Source: Anaeromassilibacillus senegalensis | GTDB taxonomy: Bacteria > Bacillota > Clostridia > Oscillospirales > Acutalibacteraceae | DNA: 64,000 bases | Direction: 5' to 3' | Assembly: GCF_001261775.1 (NCBI RefSeq) | Contig: NZ_LN868538.1 | Location: 1,136,312-1,200,311, forward strand | Part shown: positions 51,624 to 60,309 of the stretch, piece by piece | Layout of the letters: every line of letters begins with the position of its first letter | Position numbering within the stretch: the first letter of the stretch is position 1 | Notes under the pieces: model-generated | Seen by the model: only the letters and a program-made list of their open reading frames with translations | Told to the model about the DNA's origin: nothing | Databases searched by the model: none | Translations under genes and position numbers: made by a program

Positions 51624-52850
51624 CTACGCGCCCCCTCCCTTGTATTCCGCTGCGCGCAGCACGGCGGCCGTCAGATGAATCTCTGAGGGACAGGCCAGCC
51701 CGCACGCACCGCATGCAATACAGTGCTGCACGTTTGTCAGCCGGAGTGGGTCCGGCTTTTCCCGGGACATCTCCTCATAGACGGCCCAGGGAACAATGCT
51801 TTTGGGACAGGCACGGGCGCACTGGCCGCATCCGATACACGGAAAGCCTCTGGGGACCGGCGCTTTTTTCAGTGCGATCAGGCAGCGGGTATCCGCCGTG
51901 ACGGGCGTCCCCAGGTCCGTCACGCGCCGGCCGGTCACGGAGGAGCCGATAAAACAGGCCCCCGGCGCCTGCTCCGTCCCACAGAAATCCAGCAGGCTAT
52001 GGAGCGGCGTACCGAGCGGAACGCGCAGGTTAAAGGGATTGAGAACCGCGTCCCCGGTGACGGTGACGAGAGTTTCTGTCTGAGGCAGGCCGGTGCGCAG
52101 CGTCCGCTCCAATGCGGCGCAGGCCTGCACGCCGATAAAGCCGGTTTTCTTCCCCTCCCGGTAGAGCTTGCGTTTGAGCATCGCGCGGGCGGGGTACCGC
52201 GTCTCCACCGCCACACAGGAAGCGGTTGCATGGGTCCTCTGCAAAAGGCGGACCTCCGCGCGGGAGCTCGCCGCAATTTGGCAATCCGCCGCCCCGCAGG
52301 CCTTCGCCGCTGCTTCCAGTCCGAGAAGCACCTGATCCGGGCAGGCGCGCAGCGTCGCAATAGCGGAAGACACGTAGGGATCGTCGTCGATGGCGTTCGC
52401 CAGCAGCAGATCCACGCCGCGCCGGCGGAATTGTTTCAGCTTTTTATACAGCGGCTGCCCGTCGAACTCGTCGACAATGCCCGCTGAAGCCGCCGCCGCA
52501 ATGATCTGCTCCCGGTGCCCGTGTTCCGGCGGCTGCATCTCCTCGCCGGGATTGTCCCAGTCCGGGATGAGCACCGCACAGGGCGTCTCGCCCAGCAACG
52601 GATGGTTGACCGTCTGGATTTCCTCAATTTTCCCCGCGGCAGGCGCAAAGGCGGGTGCGGCAAACTGCGGCGCGGAAAGCGGTGCGTTTTTGGGAACCCA
52701 GGTGCCCGGTACAACGGTCCGGTCCGCCGCGCGGGCGCAGCCTGGCAGCGGAACCAGCAGCTTTTGCGGCGCGGGCAGGGACTGGATGCCCTGCCGGAGC
52801 GGTGCGTCCCTGTGCGGCTCCAGCCGGACGCCGCGCGGAAACAGGGTCAA
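51624..52850 (-). CDS. rnfC: RnfC-like iron-sulfur subunit lacking the NADH/FMN-binding motifs
   Basis: 408 residues. Two C-terminal [4Fe-4S] motifs are intact: CIGCGQCARACP (C338, 341, 344, 348) and CIACGACGLACP (C377, 380, 383, 387). The N-terminal RnfC sandwich domain is present (LRQGIQSLPAPQKLLVPLPG). Where canonical RnfC has GLGGAGFPTxVK and NxAECEPY for FMN and NADH, this protein has IVDEFDGQPLYKKLK (126-140) and ANAIDDDPY (151-159). So it probably cannot take electrons from NADH. The TTG start overlaps the rpe stop as TTGA, so the two are coupled. Confidence 0.84.
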   Translation of the reverse strand: MTLFPRGVRLEPHRDAPLRQGIQSLPAPQKLLVPLPGCARAADRTVVPGTWVPKNAPLSAPQFAAPAFAPAAGKIEEIQTVNHPLLGETPCAVLIPDWDNPGEEMQPPEHGHREQIIAAAASAGIVDEFDGQPLYKKLKQFRRRGVDLLLANAIDDDPYVSSAIATLRACPDQVLLGLEAAAKACGAADCQIAASSRAEVRLLQRTHATASCVAVETRYPARAMLKRKLYREGKKTGFIGVQACAALERTLRTGLPQTETLVTVTGDAVLNPFNLRVPLGTPLHSLLDFCGTEQAPGACFIGSSVTGRRVTDLGTPVTADTRCLIALKKAPVPRGFPCIGCGQCARACPKSIVPWAVYEEMSREKPDPLRLTNVQHCIACGACGLACPSEIHLTAAVLRAAEYKGGGA

Positions 52851-53488
52851 AGGATCACCCCGTTCCCTTCCCGCAGCGCGCGGATCGCCGCCGCTGCGTC
52901 CGGTGCGCCGAACACACTGGTCCCTGCAACGCAGACGTCCACACCCGCGGCTTTTGCAACCGGCGCGGTCTCCAGATTGATGCCGCCGTCCACTTCTACA
53001 TAGACGCCGCGGCTTTTGAGCGCGCGAACCTTCTCCATCATCGGTTCCATAAAGGATTGTCCGCCGAACCCCGGCTCCACGGTCATCACCAGCACCATGT
53101 CCACCTGGTCGAGGTAGGGGTAAACCGCTTCTACCGGGGTTTTCGGCTTGATGGCCAGCGCGGGCTTCGCGCCGCCGTCACGAATCGCGCGAATGGTATC
53201 CGGAATGCTGCTGTCGGCCTCCAGGTGGAACGAGATCACATCCGCGCCCGCCTTTAAAAAGTCCCCGACATAGCGGAGCGGGTCACTGATCATCAGATGA
53301 ACGTCAAACGGCAGCTTGGTATAACCGCGGATCGCCCCGATCACGGGCGCGCCGAACGTCAGGTTCGGCACAAAATGCGCGTCCATTACATCCAGATGAA
53401 TCCAGTCCGCGCCGGACCGGTCCATCCGTGCGGTTTCCTCTCCCAATTTCGCAAAGTCCGAAGACAGCATCGACGGCGCTATCAACAT
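52847..53488 (-). CDS. rpe: Ribulose-phosphate 3-epimerase
   Basis: 213 residues, complete TIM barrel: IAPSMLSSDFAKLGEET, DWIHLDVMDAHFVPNLTFG, LPFDVHLMISDPLRYVGDF, ISFHLEADSS, LVMTVEPGFGGQSF and YVEVDGGIN, with the metal and catalytic Asp/His positions in place. It interconverts ribulose-5-phosphate and xylulose-5-phosphate in the pentose-phosphate pathway. AAGGAGG eight bases upstream fixes the ATG. It leads the operon with four Rnf-like genes, an unusual partner, and has a good sigma-A promoter. Confidence 0.95.
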   Translation of the reverse strand: MLIAPSMLSSDFAKLGEETARMDRSGADWIHLDVMDAHFVPNLTFGAPVIGAIRGYTKLPFDVHLMISDPLRYVGDFLKAGADVISFHLEADSSIPDTIRAIRDGGAKPALAIKPKTPVEAVYPYLDQVDMVLVMTVEPGFGGQSFMEPMMEKVRALKSRGVYVEVDGGINLETAPVAKAAGVDVCVAGTSVFGAPDAAAAIRALREGNGVIL

Positions 53489-53539
53489 GGCTGCGGCCTC
53501 CTTTTATGTTTCGCCTTACGGCGGTTTCGTTTCCTGTTT

Positions 53540-53568
53540 ATTGTACCTGAATTCTCTCTTTTTTTCAA
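53540..53568 (-). promoter_or_regulatory. Sigma-A promoter of the rpe-rnfCDEA operon
   Basis: On the minus strand TTGAAA (53563-53568), exactly 17 bp, TACAAT (53540-53545), about 50 bases before the rpe ATG. It lies just outside the edge of a type-1 repeat. Confidence 0.78.
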
Positions 53569-53571
53569 CTA

Positions 53572-53884
53572 GACCTGCGGTCAGCACGGCGCGGGCGGAC
53601 GTTGTGCAAAACAAAATACCACGGATGCCCGCGACGGAAAGAACCAACTCCCGTGTGGCATCTTAGCCAGTAACTTGATTAAATTTTCTTGTTGAAAATT
53701 AAAAACACCCAGTCGACCCTGGGCCGAGCATCCCCATAAGCGGAGAAAACCAAAGCTTCGCCGGCAATGAAGAGCACCTTGGTAGCCCTGAGCAAAGAAT
53801 TCCAATGAGGATACCGGGGGTGTAGGGGGGCGTGAGTCGAAGTCATCCGGAGCCCAGCTCTCGCGCCCCCCCTACGCGTGCCTT
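53572..53884. repeat. Type-1 dispersed repeat copy
   Basis: GACCTGCGGTCAGCACGGCG, CCACGGATGCCCGCGACGG, CGGCAATGAAGAGCACC, GAGGATACCGGGGGTGTAGG and GAGTCGAAGTCATCCGGAGC appear in the same order as at 2100-2590. A middle section (AACTTGATTAAATTTTCTTG) is shared with 12375-12400 in inverted form. Confidence 0.82.
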
Positions 53885-54760
53885 TGTCCAACTTTCGTGG
53901 CAAGACCGAAAGTTGGTGCCGCCCGGCATGAGGGCAACCAGCGGTTTTCTCCCGCTTTTTCAAAAGCGTAAAAAGGGACAAGATTGCACGTGCAATTAAT
54001 TTGCTTATTTCATGTAAAGTGTTTTTAATTTTGCTTTTTGATATAAGATTGTCCCTGCAAAAATTTCCGCTGTAATTGTGTTATGAAATAAAAGCCGTAA
54101 CAGAAATATTGCTTGTGCAACAAATATTTCTTTGCTTTCTTAAAGCGAAGAATCCCGTTGTTTTCGCAATGTGAAAATTTGCTTTTGCTTGTTTAAAACA
54201 AAGAATCCCATTGTTTTGAAAGATAAAAATTTGTTTTACTTTTTTAAAGTAAACAGTCTTTGCTGTCGCTTTTCAAAGCGACGTACACCCCCGGCGCAAG
54301 CCGGGGATCCAAAGAAAAGCCCCAGAGGCAGCATGTTGCCTCATAAAGAACCCTATCACTCGTTCCCACTCGCTCTTCTCAGGAAGAGGACCTCCGGTTG
54401 GGACGCTCGCTAGAGGCTAAAGCCTCGCTCGACACTCTAAACGACCATCGCCGCTTTTTAGAAACGTAGAAGAATATATTTTAAGAATTGTCTGCAAGGT
54501 AAAAATGGTTTTCGCCGCCTTTAGAAACGTAGAAAGACAAATGTAAAGAATTGCCACAAGGTGAAAATGGTCCTCGCCGTAGGCGTGTCCTGACCGGAGG
54601 TCCGCGAAAGACGTTGCACGTCCCGTTCTCTGCGGAGAACGGCAAAGGGCGCCGCCCTTTAATCCCGCCGCTTTTTAGAAAAGCGGAAAAACACGTTGGG
54701 GGCATAACCCACAAAATAAAAAAAGCCTTGGGAGCTTGTCCTGTCTGCCCCGCCACAGCG
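53885..54760. repeat. Type-2 dispersed repeat, long copy 3, with terminal modules
   Basis: TGCCTTTGTCCAACTTTCGT, GCCGCCCGGCATGAGGGCAA, CCCGCTTTTTCAAAAGCG, AT-rich hairpin DNA (ATTGCacgtGCAAT), then GTCGCTTTtcAAAGCGAC, CCCCGGcgcaaGCCGGGG and GAGGCAgcatgtTGCCTC. Three terminal modules follow (54450-54760), with CGCTTTTTAGAAACG-type stems and the CTCGCCGTAGGCG piece. The gap 54761-55100 after it has GC-rich, repeat-like strings (GTAAGACGTCGCACGTCCGG) but no gene I can support. Confidence 0.83.
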
Positions 54761-55100
54761 GTATTTATGTTAGGGATAAAAACACCTTGTACGGTGGGAT
54801 ATAAAAGATTATTACTTTATTATGTAAGTTTACTGGGAAAGCCGCCGGAGGCGCGTAAGACGTCGCACGTCCGGGCTTTGCCGACCGCAGGTCCGGGAGC
54901 TTGTCCTTCCCGTCCGGCGAACGCCCGGGTCGTTCACCGCACGCCGCTTCGCGCCGGCTGTCCCGGCTGGAAGCCCGGCAGCGGGGCGAGCCACTACCGG
55001 ACAATCTATGATGAAGCGGTTTAAATATATTCGCCCCGCACTTTTATTGTATGCGGCTCGCGGGAAAATGGTCTGCATAAATCCAAGGTTTCTAAAATAA

Positions 55101-55145
55101 AAATCGCGGGAAGGAGGATGTTGTCCCCCTTTTCCGCGATTTTAT
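55101..55145 (-). terminator. Terminator of the two small membrane genes
   Basis: AAAATCGCGG(G)AA / TTCCGCGATTTT surrounds an inner GGAGG..CCTT pairing, 15 bp after the downstream gene on the minus strand. Confidence 0.75.
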
Positions 55146-55159
55146 CATGTACTGAGAAA

Positions 55160-55444
55160 TTACGAATGCGCGTCCTTATCCTGTCCTTCGGCAATCTGCC
55201 GCTTCCGGTCCTTATAGTACGCCGCGCACAGCAGGATCAGCGCCGCCGCCGCAATCGCGCGGAATACCCATCCCCATACACCGGTAAACAGGTCTATCGA
55301 CGTCATTGTATTGGCAACCCACCAGCCGCCCATAATCAGAAAAAATCCGCCCGCCGCATACATGATCCGGTTTTCCCGGCCAAACCGAAAAATCAGAATC
55401 AACCCTACCAGGAACCACATACCCGCGTAAATATATTCCATCAT
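55160..55444 (-). CDS. Uncharacterised small membrane protein (94 aa)
   Basis: From the ATG at 55444 the protein has three hydrophobic segments (EYIYAGMWFLVGLILIFRFG; IMYAAGGFFLIMGGWWVANT; VWGWVFRAIAAAALILLCAA) and a basic-then-acidic tail (YKDRKRQIAEGQDKDAHS). No family recognised. The longer frame to 55504 would overlap the upstream gene. It lies 28 bp after another small membrane gene on the same strand, so the two are probably one operon. Confidence 0.7.
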   Translation of the reverse strand: MMEYIYAGMWFLVGLILIFRFGRENRIMYAAGGFFLIMGGWWVANTMTSIDLFTGVWGWVFRAIAAAALILLCAAYYKDRKRQIAEGQDKDAHS

Positions 55445-55472
55445 CGCTTTAGCCCTTTCTGAACCCGCTGCG

Positions 55473-55841
55473 TCAGGCCGTCCGCCGGCCCTCCGCTTTT
55501 GCATTCAGTATACCCCGCGCGTCCGGTTCTGTCAACCACGGTGCGGGCCGCACCGGCGAACCGCTGTATCTGCCCCGCCGCAGGGCACGCAGCCGCTGCT
55601 GCCGCCGTCTCCGGCACAAATACTCCCGGCGCACCTGTATCAGGCAGCACAGGCCCGTAATCAGCATCAGCACGGTCTGCACCGCCGTAAAGAACGCGTT
55701 TCCTTCCCCCGCTGTCAGCGCCGCAAAACCCATCACAGCGGTCAAAATACACAGCACCCGGCTTTCCTCCGTCCGCGGCCGGTATTTGACAAAAAGCGCG
55801 CACGCGCCGCAAATCCATAAAATTCCCATCACTTCGTTCAT
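55473..55841 (-). CDS. Uncharacterised membrane protein (122 aa)
   Basis: Three hydrophobic segments in residues 1-66 (EVMGILWICGACALFVKYRP; VLCILTAVMGFAALTAG; FFTAVQTVLMLITGLCCLIQ), then an Arg-rich cytosolic end (REYLCRRRRQQRLRALRRGR) and a neutral tail. Its start is an ATG at 55841; the ribosome site is GGAGGG-like. No family is recognised. It forms a short operon with the gene that follows. Confidence 0.68.
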   Translation of the reverse strand: MNEVMGILWICGACALFVKYRPRTEESRVLCILTAVMGFAALTAGEGNAFFTAVQTVLMLITGLCCLIQVRREYLCRRRRQQRLRALRRGRYSGSPVRPAPWLTEPDARGILNAKAEGRRTA

Positions 55842-56176
55842 TGTTCCGCCCTCCTGCCGCTCCGACGCCGACGCCGAAAGCGCTCATATGTTCTGTCTGT
55901 GTTTATAATAACACAGACGTTCTGCTTGTGCAAGCGTTTTTTCGAACAAAAATCGAACGCAAGCCTGTATTCTCACAGGCAAAGTCCGTGAAAGCCCGTG
56001 GAACAGAACGATCCCCCCGCCGATGGCAGGGGGATCGTTCTCATGTTGTGTGAGCCGCGCATGAAACGCGGGCTCTTGTCTGTTGGATGTGTTTATGGTA
56101 TAGCCGAGCGGAGGGCGGTTCCGGAAGCAGCGCTTCACGGAACGGTCCTCTGCAAAATTAAAAAATCAGAGCTTCA
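55842..56176. other. Intergenic region with a strong hairpin at 56006-56040
   Basis: GAACGATCCCCC/GGGGGATCGTTC, a 12-bp perfect stem with loop CGCCGATGGCA, closely resembles the 31245-31292 hairpin. It ends transcription from at least one side. The rest holds no gene I can support. Confidence 0.65.
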
Positions 56177-57427
56177 TCAGTCCAAAATATACAGGCTCAT
56201 ATTGCGCACGCCAAAGTTCATGCACTCCTGGTACGTATCGTAATAGAGGTCTGCCACGATGCGCCCGCTCTTGACGCCGCCGCCGGTATCCGCCGCGATG
56301 GCATAGCCGTAGACGGTCTTGCCGTCCGGCGAACAAATATACATCTTTGTGCCGTACGGGATGATCTTCGGATTGACCGCAACCAGGCCCACCGCCGCCG
56401 GCTTGCCCGTAGAGGTGCGGCCGCCGCCGGTATAGGCGGAACTACGCCCTGTAATGACTTTGCTGTAATTGACGGTATTGCCCTTGTGGTCAACCAGCGT
56501 TCCGTCGCCGTTGACGATCGCCGTTGTGGCGCTTCTCGGCTTGGAGCCGACGCGCACTACCTGCGTCACAGGTTCCACGTCCACAGTTGTGCTGAGAACC
56601 GTTTCCTCCGCGAGCTGCCCGTCCACATATTTCTGACGTTTTACAACGGTCTGGCTGCCGGGTACACCCTGCACATCCACGACCTTCTTGCCCTTGTCCA
56701 TACCCGCGTCCGTCTTGGTGGTCGTCTCAAACGGAATTTCCTCCGTGACGGTCGCCTCCTGATACCGGACACGCGCGACGACGATCTGCATGCCATCACA
56801 GACACGTTCGTCCAAATTCACGCTGACCTCATCATCCGGGCCCAGCGTGATTCCCTGGTCCTCTAGGGTTTGCGCCACCGTATTGGACGGCGCAAGCAGT
56901 TCTTCTGTTTCTCCGTCCGCCGTGATGGAAACTTCATATCTTCGCGTCACGACGATTTCCGTATCCTCGGTGACCGTTTCGTTCTTCTCAGGCTCTACCA
57001 CATCGTTCACGCCCAGCGTGACGCCCGCTTTATCCAACACATCCGCAACATCTTCCCCGTAATACGCCAAAACGTGGTGGGTGACGCCGTCTGCCAGAAT
57101 TGCCGCGTCATATGCGCTGACCACTGTCAGATTGATCGCCTCGTCGTTTTCCGTCCGGGTAATATTGTCGTCCTTGCCGACCTCGATCTCAGGGTACTGT
57201 GCCCGGGCCAGCTTGAGGATGTCCTGCGTCCCGCCGCTCGTGGTCTGGAACGCATAAAATTCCCCGTTGTACGTGAGATTGACGTCGCGTGTCGCCGCCA
57301 TAACGGTGATGACGGAGCTGACCGTGATCAGCGTCATGACCAGCAGAGCGGTCAGTCTCTTAAACGGGGTTCTACATAGGAAGCGCTTTCCTGTCTCCAG
57401 AATCTGCTTCGTTTTCTGATTGAACAT
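56177..57427 (-). CDS. YabE-like protein with DUF348, G5 and 3D domains
   Basis: 416 residues. A membrane or signal segment lies at about 27-45 (LLVMTLITVSSVITVMAATR). DUF348 modules follow (~50-110, 110-165, 165-215: ADGVTHHVLAYYGEDVADVL; ADGETEELLAPSNTVAQTLE), a G5 domain at ~220-300 (PFETTTKTDAGMDKGKKVVD) and a 3D domain at ~325-416 with its three aspartates (PYGTKMYICSPDGKTVYGYA; AADTGGGVKSGRIVADLYYD). Such proteins are cell-wall lytic transglycosylases related to resuscitation factors; in B. subtilis yabE sits near rsmI and abrB. The match of domain order is firm; the activity is inferred. Confidence 0.92.
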   Translation of the reverse strand: MFNQKTKQILETGKRFLCRTPFKRLTALLVMTLITVSSVITVMAATRDVNLTYNGEFYAFQTTSGGTQDILKLARAQYPEIEVGKDDNITRTENDEAINLTVVSAYDAAILADGVTHHVLAYYGEDVADVLDKAGVTLGVNDVVEPEKNETVTEDTEIVVTRRYEVSITADGETEELLAPSNTVAQTLEDQGITLGPDDEVSVNLDERVCDGMQIVVARVRYQEATVTEEIPFETTTKTDAGMDKGKKVVDVQGVPGSQTVVKRQKYVDGQLAEETVLSTTVDVEPVTQVVRVGSKPRSATTAIVNGDGTLVDHKGNTVNYSKVITGRSSAYTGGGRTSTGKPAAVGLVAVNPKIIPYGTKMYICSPDGKTVYGYAIAADTGGGVKSGRIVADLYYDTYQECMNFGVRNMSLYILD

Positions 57428-58080
57428 TGTTTCACCTTTTTCCTTTGCTGCGGCAGTTTCGGTTTGGCCATCACTTTTTGCCGCCCTCCTGTTGAGCGAT
57501 AAAAAGACATTGACAAAGTAATACAGCTACTACATTTAGGGGGGAGCCCCCTGATCGCCGCGTCATCGTGATTAGGATTTGTGTCAACGTCCGTATTATA
57601 TTCATCCAATCGCACATTGTCAAATTTCCATCGAATCGGATTTTGGGCATTATGAACAAATTGAAAAATAGTATTTTACCATGTTCCCATGATACGCCGC
57701 CTTTTTGCGGTTTTTTTCGGTTTTGCTGGATGCACGCCGAATGGGTTTTCTGTGCACAATGCAAGAATTTAATGGTTACAAACTTGTTACAAAGATTTCA
57801 CCTCTGTATTTTATGCCTTTTTTCAGCCGCAAAAGAAAATAAATTTGCATTGCATCCCCTTCCGAAAACAACAAAAAACGGCTTGTACGCTGGGTTTCCA
57901 GGCATTATCCCCTTCTGCGGCTCCCGGTTCTTTCTTCCTGTGCGGCTGACGGATTTTCCCACCCGCACCTGTCTTCACCGGCTTTGAGAGGCCGGACGCG
58001 CCCAACCGGTTGGCCGCGGAATTACCGCCTGTCTTTTCCTATTGATAGTATGAGCCTCTTTCCAGGAATGCAATCCGTCC
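57428..58080. other. Intergenic region, AT-rich, no gene
   Basis: About 650 bp upstream of the YabE-like gene. It includes its probable promoter (GTATTACTTTG-like strings on the minus strand) and GGTTACAAACTTGTTACAAAG near 57770, but no ORF with normal codon use and no repeat copy that I can identify. Confidence 0.4.
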
Positions 58081-58090
58081 GCCGGGGATT

Positions 58091-58493
58091 TTTTCCACAG
58101 GCGTGTGGAATTTTTTCCTGTTCGCTTGCGGTGTTTTCCCCTGCGGCGCAAGGGTTTTCCACGGTTTTCAACGGGTTATCCACAATATTCCTCCCTTTCA
58201 GGATTCTGGAACAGAACCGCTTCTTGTCTAATGCGTACAGAATTCCCTTTGCCAAGCCAGTCGGATCAGTCTATCCGCATGATTCCGTTTTTACCAGAGG
58301 CAGACTTTCCACAGCGCGAAAGAATCGTCAAAAAATGTCGATATCATTCACCATGCAAAGTCACAAAAAAGGCCTATTTTTGTGCTTTTTATCGGTGGCA
58401 TCATAGATATTGGGGTTTTTACACGATTTCCAGCCTTCTTTCCACAATCTCCACTGAGTTTTCCACAGTGGAAAAGGAAAACGCTGTGGAAAG
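58091..58493. promoter_or_regulatory. Cluster of DnaA-box-like sequences
   Basis: One perfect TTATCCACA (58176-58184) and close variants: TTTTCCACA at 58091 and 58459, TTTTCCACG at 58155, CTTTCCACA at 58305 and 58438, and TGTGGAAAG at 58485. TTTTCCAC-a-GTGGAAAA (58459-58475) is also a perfect 17-bp palindrome. Box density is far above chance for 400 bp. No dnaA gene is nearby, so this need not be the origin. Confidence 0.5.
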
Positions 58494-58679
58494 TGGGGAA
58501 AACAAGATAATGGAAGCTTCTTTGCGGAATCATTCTTTTAAAACCGAAACAAACGCTGTTTTCTGAGATACTATGCAGAAAAGCTTTGTTTGTACAGTGG
58601 GAGGAAGAATGGATGACAGGTTTTAAAAGCTTGATCCGGGGACCCGGGTTCCGATACCGGAGGTCCAGCAATTAATGCC

Positions 58680-59386
58680 GCCTGCACGCCGCATTCTTTT
58701 ACAAATTTAGCCACAAAAGCGAGGTCTTCAAAGAACTGCATATCATTGGAGGCGGCGTGCACAAAGACTTCGATTGTCCCTATTGCCGGTCTCACGACCG
58801 GTTCCATGGTCCTTTTACCTGATCGAACAGCATACCGCCATCTTACAAAGGACACTGCACCGCCCTGCAAATCGCGCCGGAACACCAGATTGCAAAGCGG
58901 ATGGAACAGAACAAGCTGTGCCAGTATTATACCGGAGATATTATGCCAGAAAGGGCGAAGTATGTTGTGGACGTCACAATTATGCAGTTTGAAGATGGCA
59001 TGTTCGACTATATCATCATGAACCATGTACGGGAGCACGTTACCGACGAAGCCCGCGTAATCTCTGATCTGAAGCGCTGTCTCAAGCCCGGCGGCACCCT
59101 GATCCTCTCGTTTCCGGTGTGTTCTAATCAGAAAACCGTGGAGGATGCACGCATCGTTTCTGTGGAGGACTGTCTACGGTATGATGGACAAATGGATCAC
59201 TGCCGCCTGTACGGAACGGACTGCCGCGATCATCTGGAACCATACGGCCTGGAAGTGACGCCTTATATTGTAAAGGAAATACTGGATTCCAAAACGGTCC
59301 GAAAGGCGGCGCTGATCCCGAATAATATTGCGTTCTTCTGCATCAAACGGGGAGCCACTCTGCGAAACCTGTTTTCGCACAGATGA
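58680..59386 (+). pseudogene. Class I SAM-dependent methyltransferase, broken by two frameshifts
   Basis: The first part (frame from 58682) reads FYKFSHKSEVFKELHIIGGG then VHKDFDCPYCRSHDRFHG, with a CPYC zinc-finger-like motif; a stop follows. The next part (YLIEQHTAILQ) is in another frame, and from 58865 the original frame resumes: LQIAPEHQIAKRMEQNKLCQ, YYTGDIMPERAKYVVDVTIM, FDYIIMNHVREHVTDEARVI, LKRCLKPGGTLILSFPVC. So two compensating indels lie between 58805 and 58865. The intact ORF from 58901 alone lacks the SAM-binding glycine loop. The order of pieces shows it was one gene. Confidence 0.78.
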
Positions 59387-59498
59387 AACAACTATATATA
59401 AGGAAAGGGAGATCCGGCGTTTTGATGCCGGTTCTCCCTTTTTGTCAGTCGTTTTTTCCAAATTTAGGTGAAATTTTTTCTCCTTATGAATTTTCTTG

Positions 59499-59527
59499 TT
59501 GCTTTTTCATTGTCGGCAAACTATACT
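59499..59527 (+). promoter_or_regulatory. Sigma-A promoter of the RHH gene, with adjacent palindrome
   Basis: TTGCTT (59499-59504), 17 bp, TATACT (59522-59527). TGTCGACA (59533-59540) overlaps the expected transcription start and may be an operator. Confidence 0.75.
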
Positions 59528-59561
59528 AAAAGTGTCGACAGTGAAAGGAGGAATGATCACC

Positions 59562-59738
59562 TTGTCAGACACAAAAAAGAAAGGTCGGCGGCCCTCGGAA
59601 AACCCCAAATGCGTCAAACTGACCGTCCGCGTTCACGCCAACGAGGCGAGAATTCTGGACGAGTACTGCCAGCGAAAAGGGCTGACGCGTGCAGATGGCG
59701 TCCGGGAAGCGATCGCCGACCTGGAACAGAAAAAATGA
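59562..59738 (+). CDS. Ribbon-helix-helix small protein
   Basis: 58 residues from the TTG at 59562; AAAGGAGG ends ten bases upstream, whereas the ATG at 59553 is only one base away from it. The sequence CVKLTVRVHANEARILDEYC, RKGLTRADGVREAIADLEQK shows the strand-helix-helix pattern of CopG/Arc-type DNA-binding proteins. A TGTCGACA palindrome at its promoter suggests autoregulation. It may be an antitoxin, but the next gene is not a recognised toxin. The function is inferred from the fold. Confidence 0.72.
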   Translation: MSDTKKKGRRPSENPKCVKLTVRVHANEARILDEYCQRKGLTRADGVREAIADLEQKK

Positions 59739-59883
59739 AAGAAGCGGCGCCCTCTCGCAAAGAAGTAACGCCGCTTCCCACAACCCAACAACAGCCAAAG
59801 GCTATGATGGTCTAAATATTATACCATGGGCCGTTATTTCTTTCAAGTTGTTGTTGGGAACGATGATGAAAGGGATGTGCCAT

Positions 59884-60159
59884 ATGACAAACGAAGCAGA
59901 GTTCCAGCAATTTATAGAACAGCTTTTGGCAAGGGCCGTCGCGGAGTTCAGGGAAACGGAAGAATACCAGCTGTTAAAGGAACAGCTGGCGCAAATGGAC
60001 CGCAATTGCGATACGATGTTTGCCAAGCAGGAAAAGGATTTTGCTGAAGACTGTTTTGCGCTGATTTTGAGCGTTGACGGGCAAGAGGAACAGTATGTTT
60101 ACCAACAGGGATTAAAAGATTGTGTTTGGCTTCTCAAACGATTGGGTGTGTTGGAATGA
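59884..60159 (+). CDS. Uncharacterised 91-aa helical protein (DUF6809-like)
   Basis: Reads MTNEAEFQQFIEQLLARAVA, EYQLLKEQLAQMDRNCDTMF, DFAEDCFALILSVDGQEEQY and VYQQGLKDCVWLLKRLGVLE. The all-helical pattern and the ending 'YxxGLKDCVxLLKxLGVL' are typical of small proteins in clostridial mobile-element surroundings, which I link only tentatively to DUF6809. AAAGGG nine bases upstream supports this ATG over three earlier in-frame starts. Function unknown. Confidence 0.68.
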   Translation: MTNEAEFQQFIEQLLARAVAEFRETEEYQLLKEQLAQMDRNCDTMFAKQEKDFAEDCFALILSVDGQEEQYVYQQGLKDCVWLLKRLGVLE

Positions 60160-60221
60160 GAACCCCTTCAAAACGAAGCGGTTGAACGCGCTTAAACCAC
60201 AGCAATTGAACCTGTAACAGA

Positions 60222-60268
60222 AAAAGAGATGTTTCCACAGATCGTTCTGCGGGAAACATCTCTTTCTT
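60222..60268 (+). terminator. Rho-independent terminator
   Basis: AAAGAGATGTTTCC / GGAAACATCTCTTT with a 15-base loop, then CTTTTGC; it lies between convergent genes and also suits rpsI. Confidence 0.8.
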
Positions 60269-60309
60269 TTGCATGATGAAGCGCTTCGAGAAATTCCCAA
60301 ATGGGAAAA

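Noticed and set aside
58091..58493. Calling the chromosomal origin of replication
   Set aside because: DnaA boxes are present, but there is no dnaA, dnaN or rpmH nearby and no clear gene-strand switch; kept only as a DnaA-box cluster.
58571..59038. 155-aa minus-strand ORF (FVHAASNDMQFFEDLAFV)
   Set aside because: It is the antisense of the methyltransferase pseudogene, whose plus-strand pieces align in family order.
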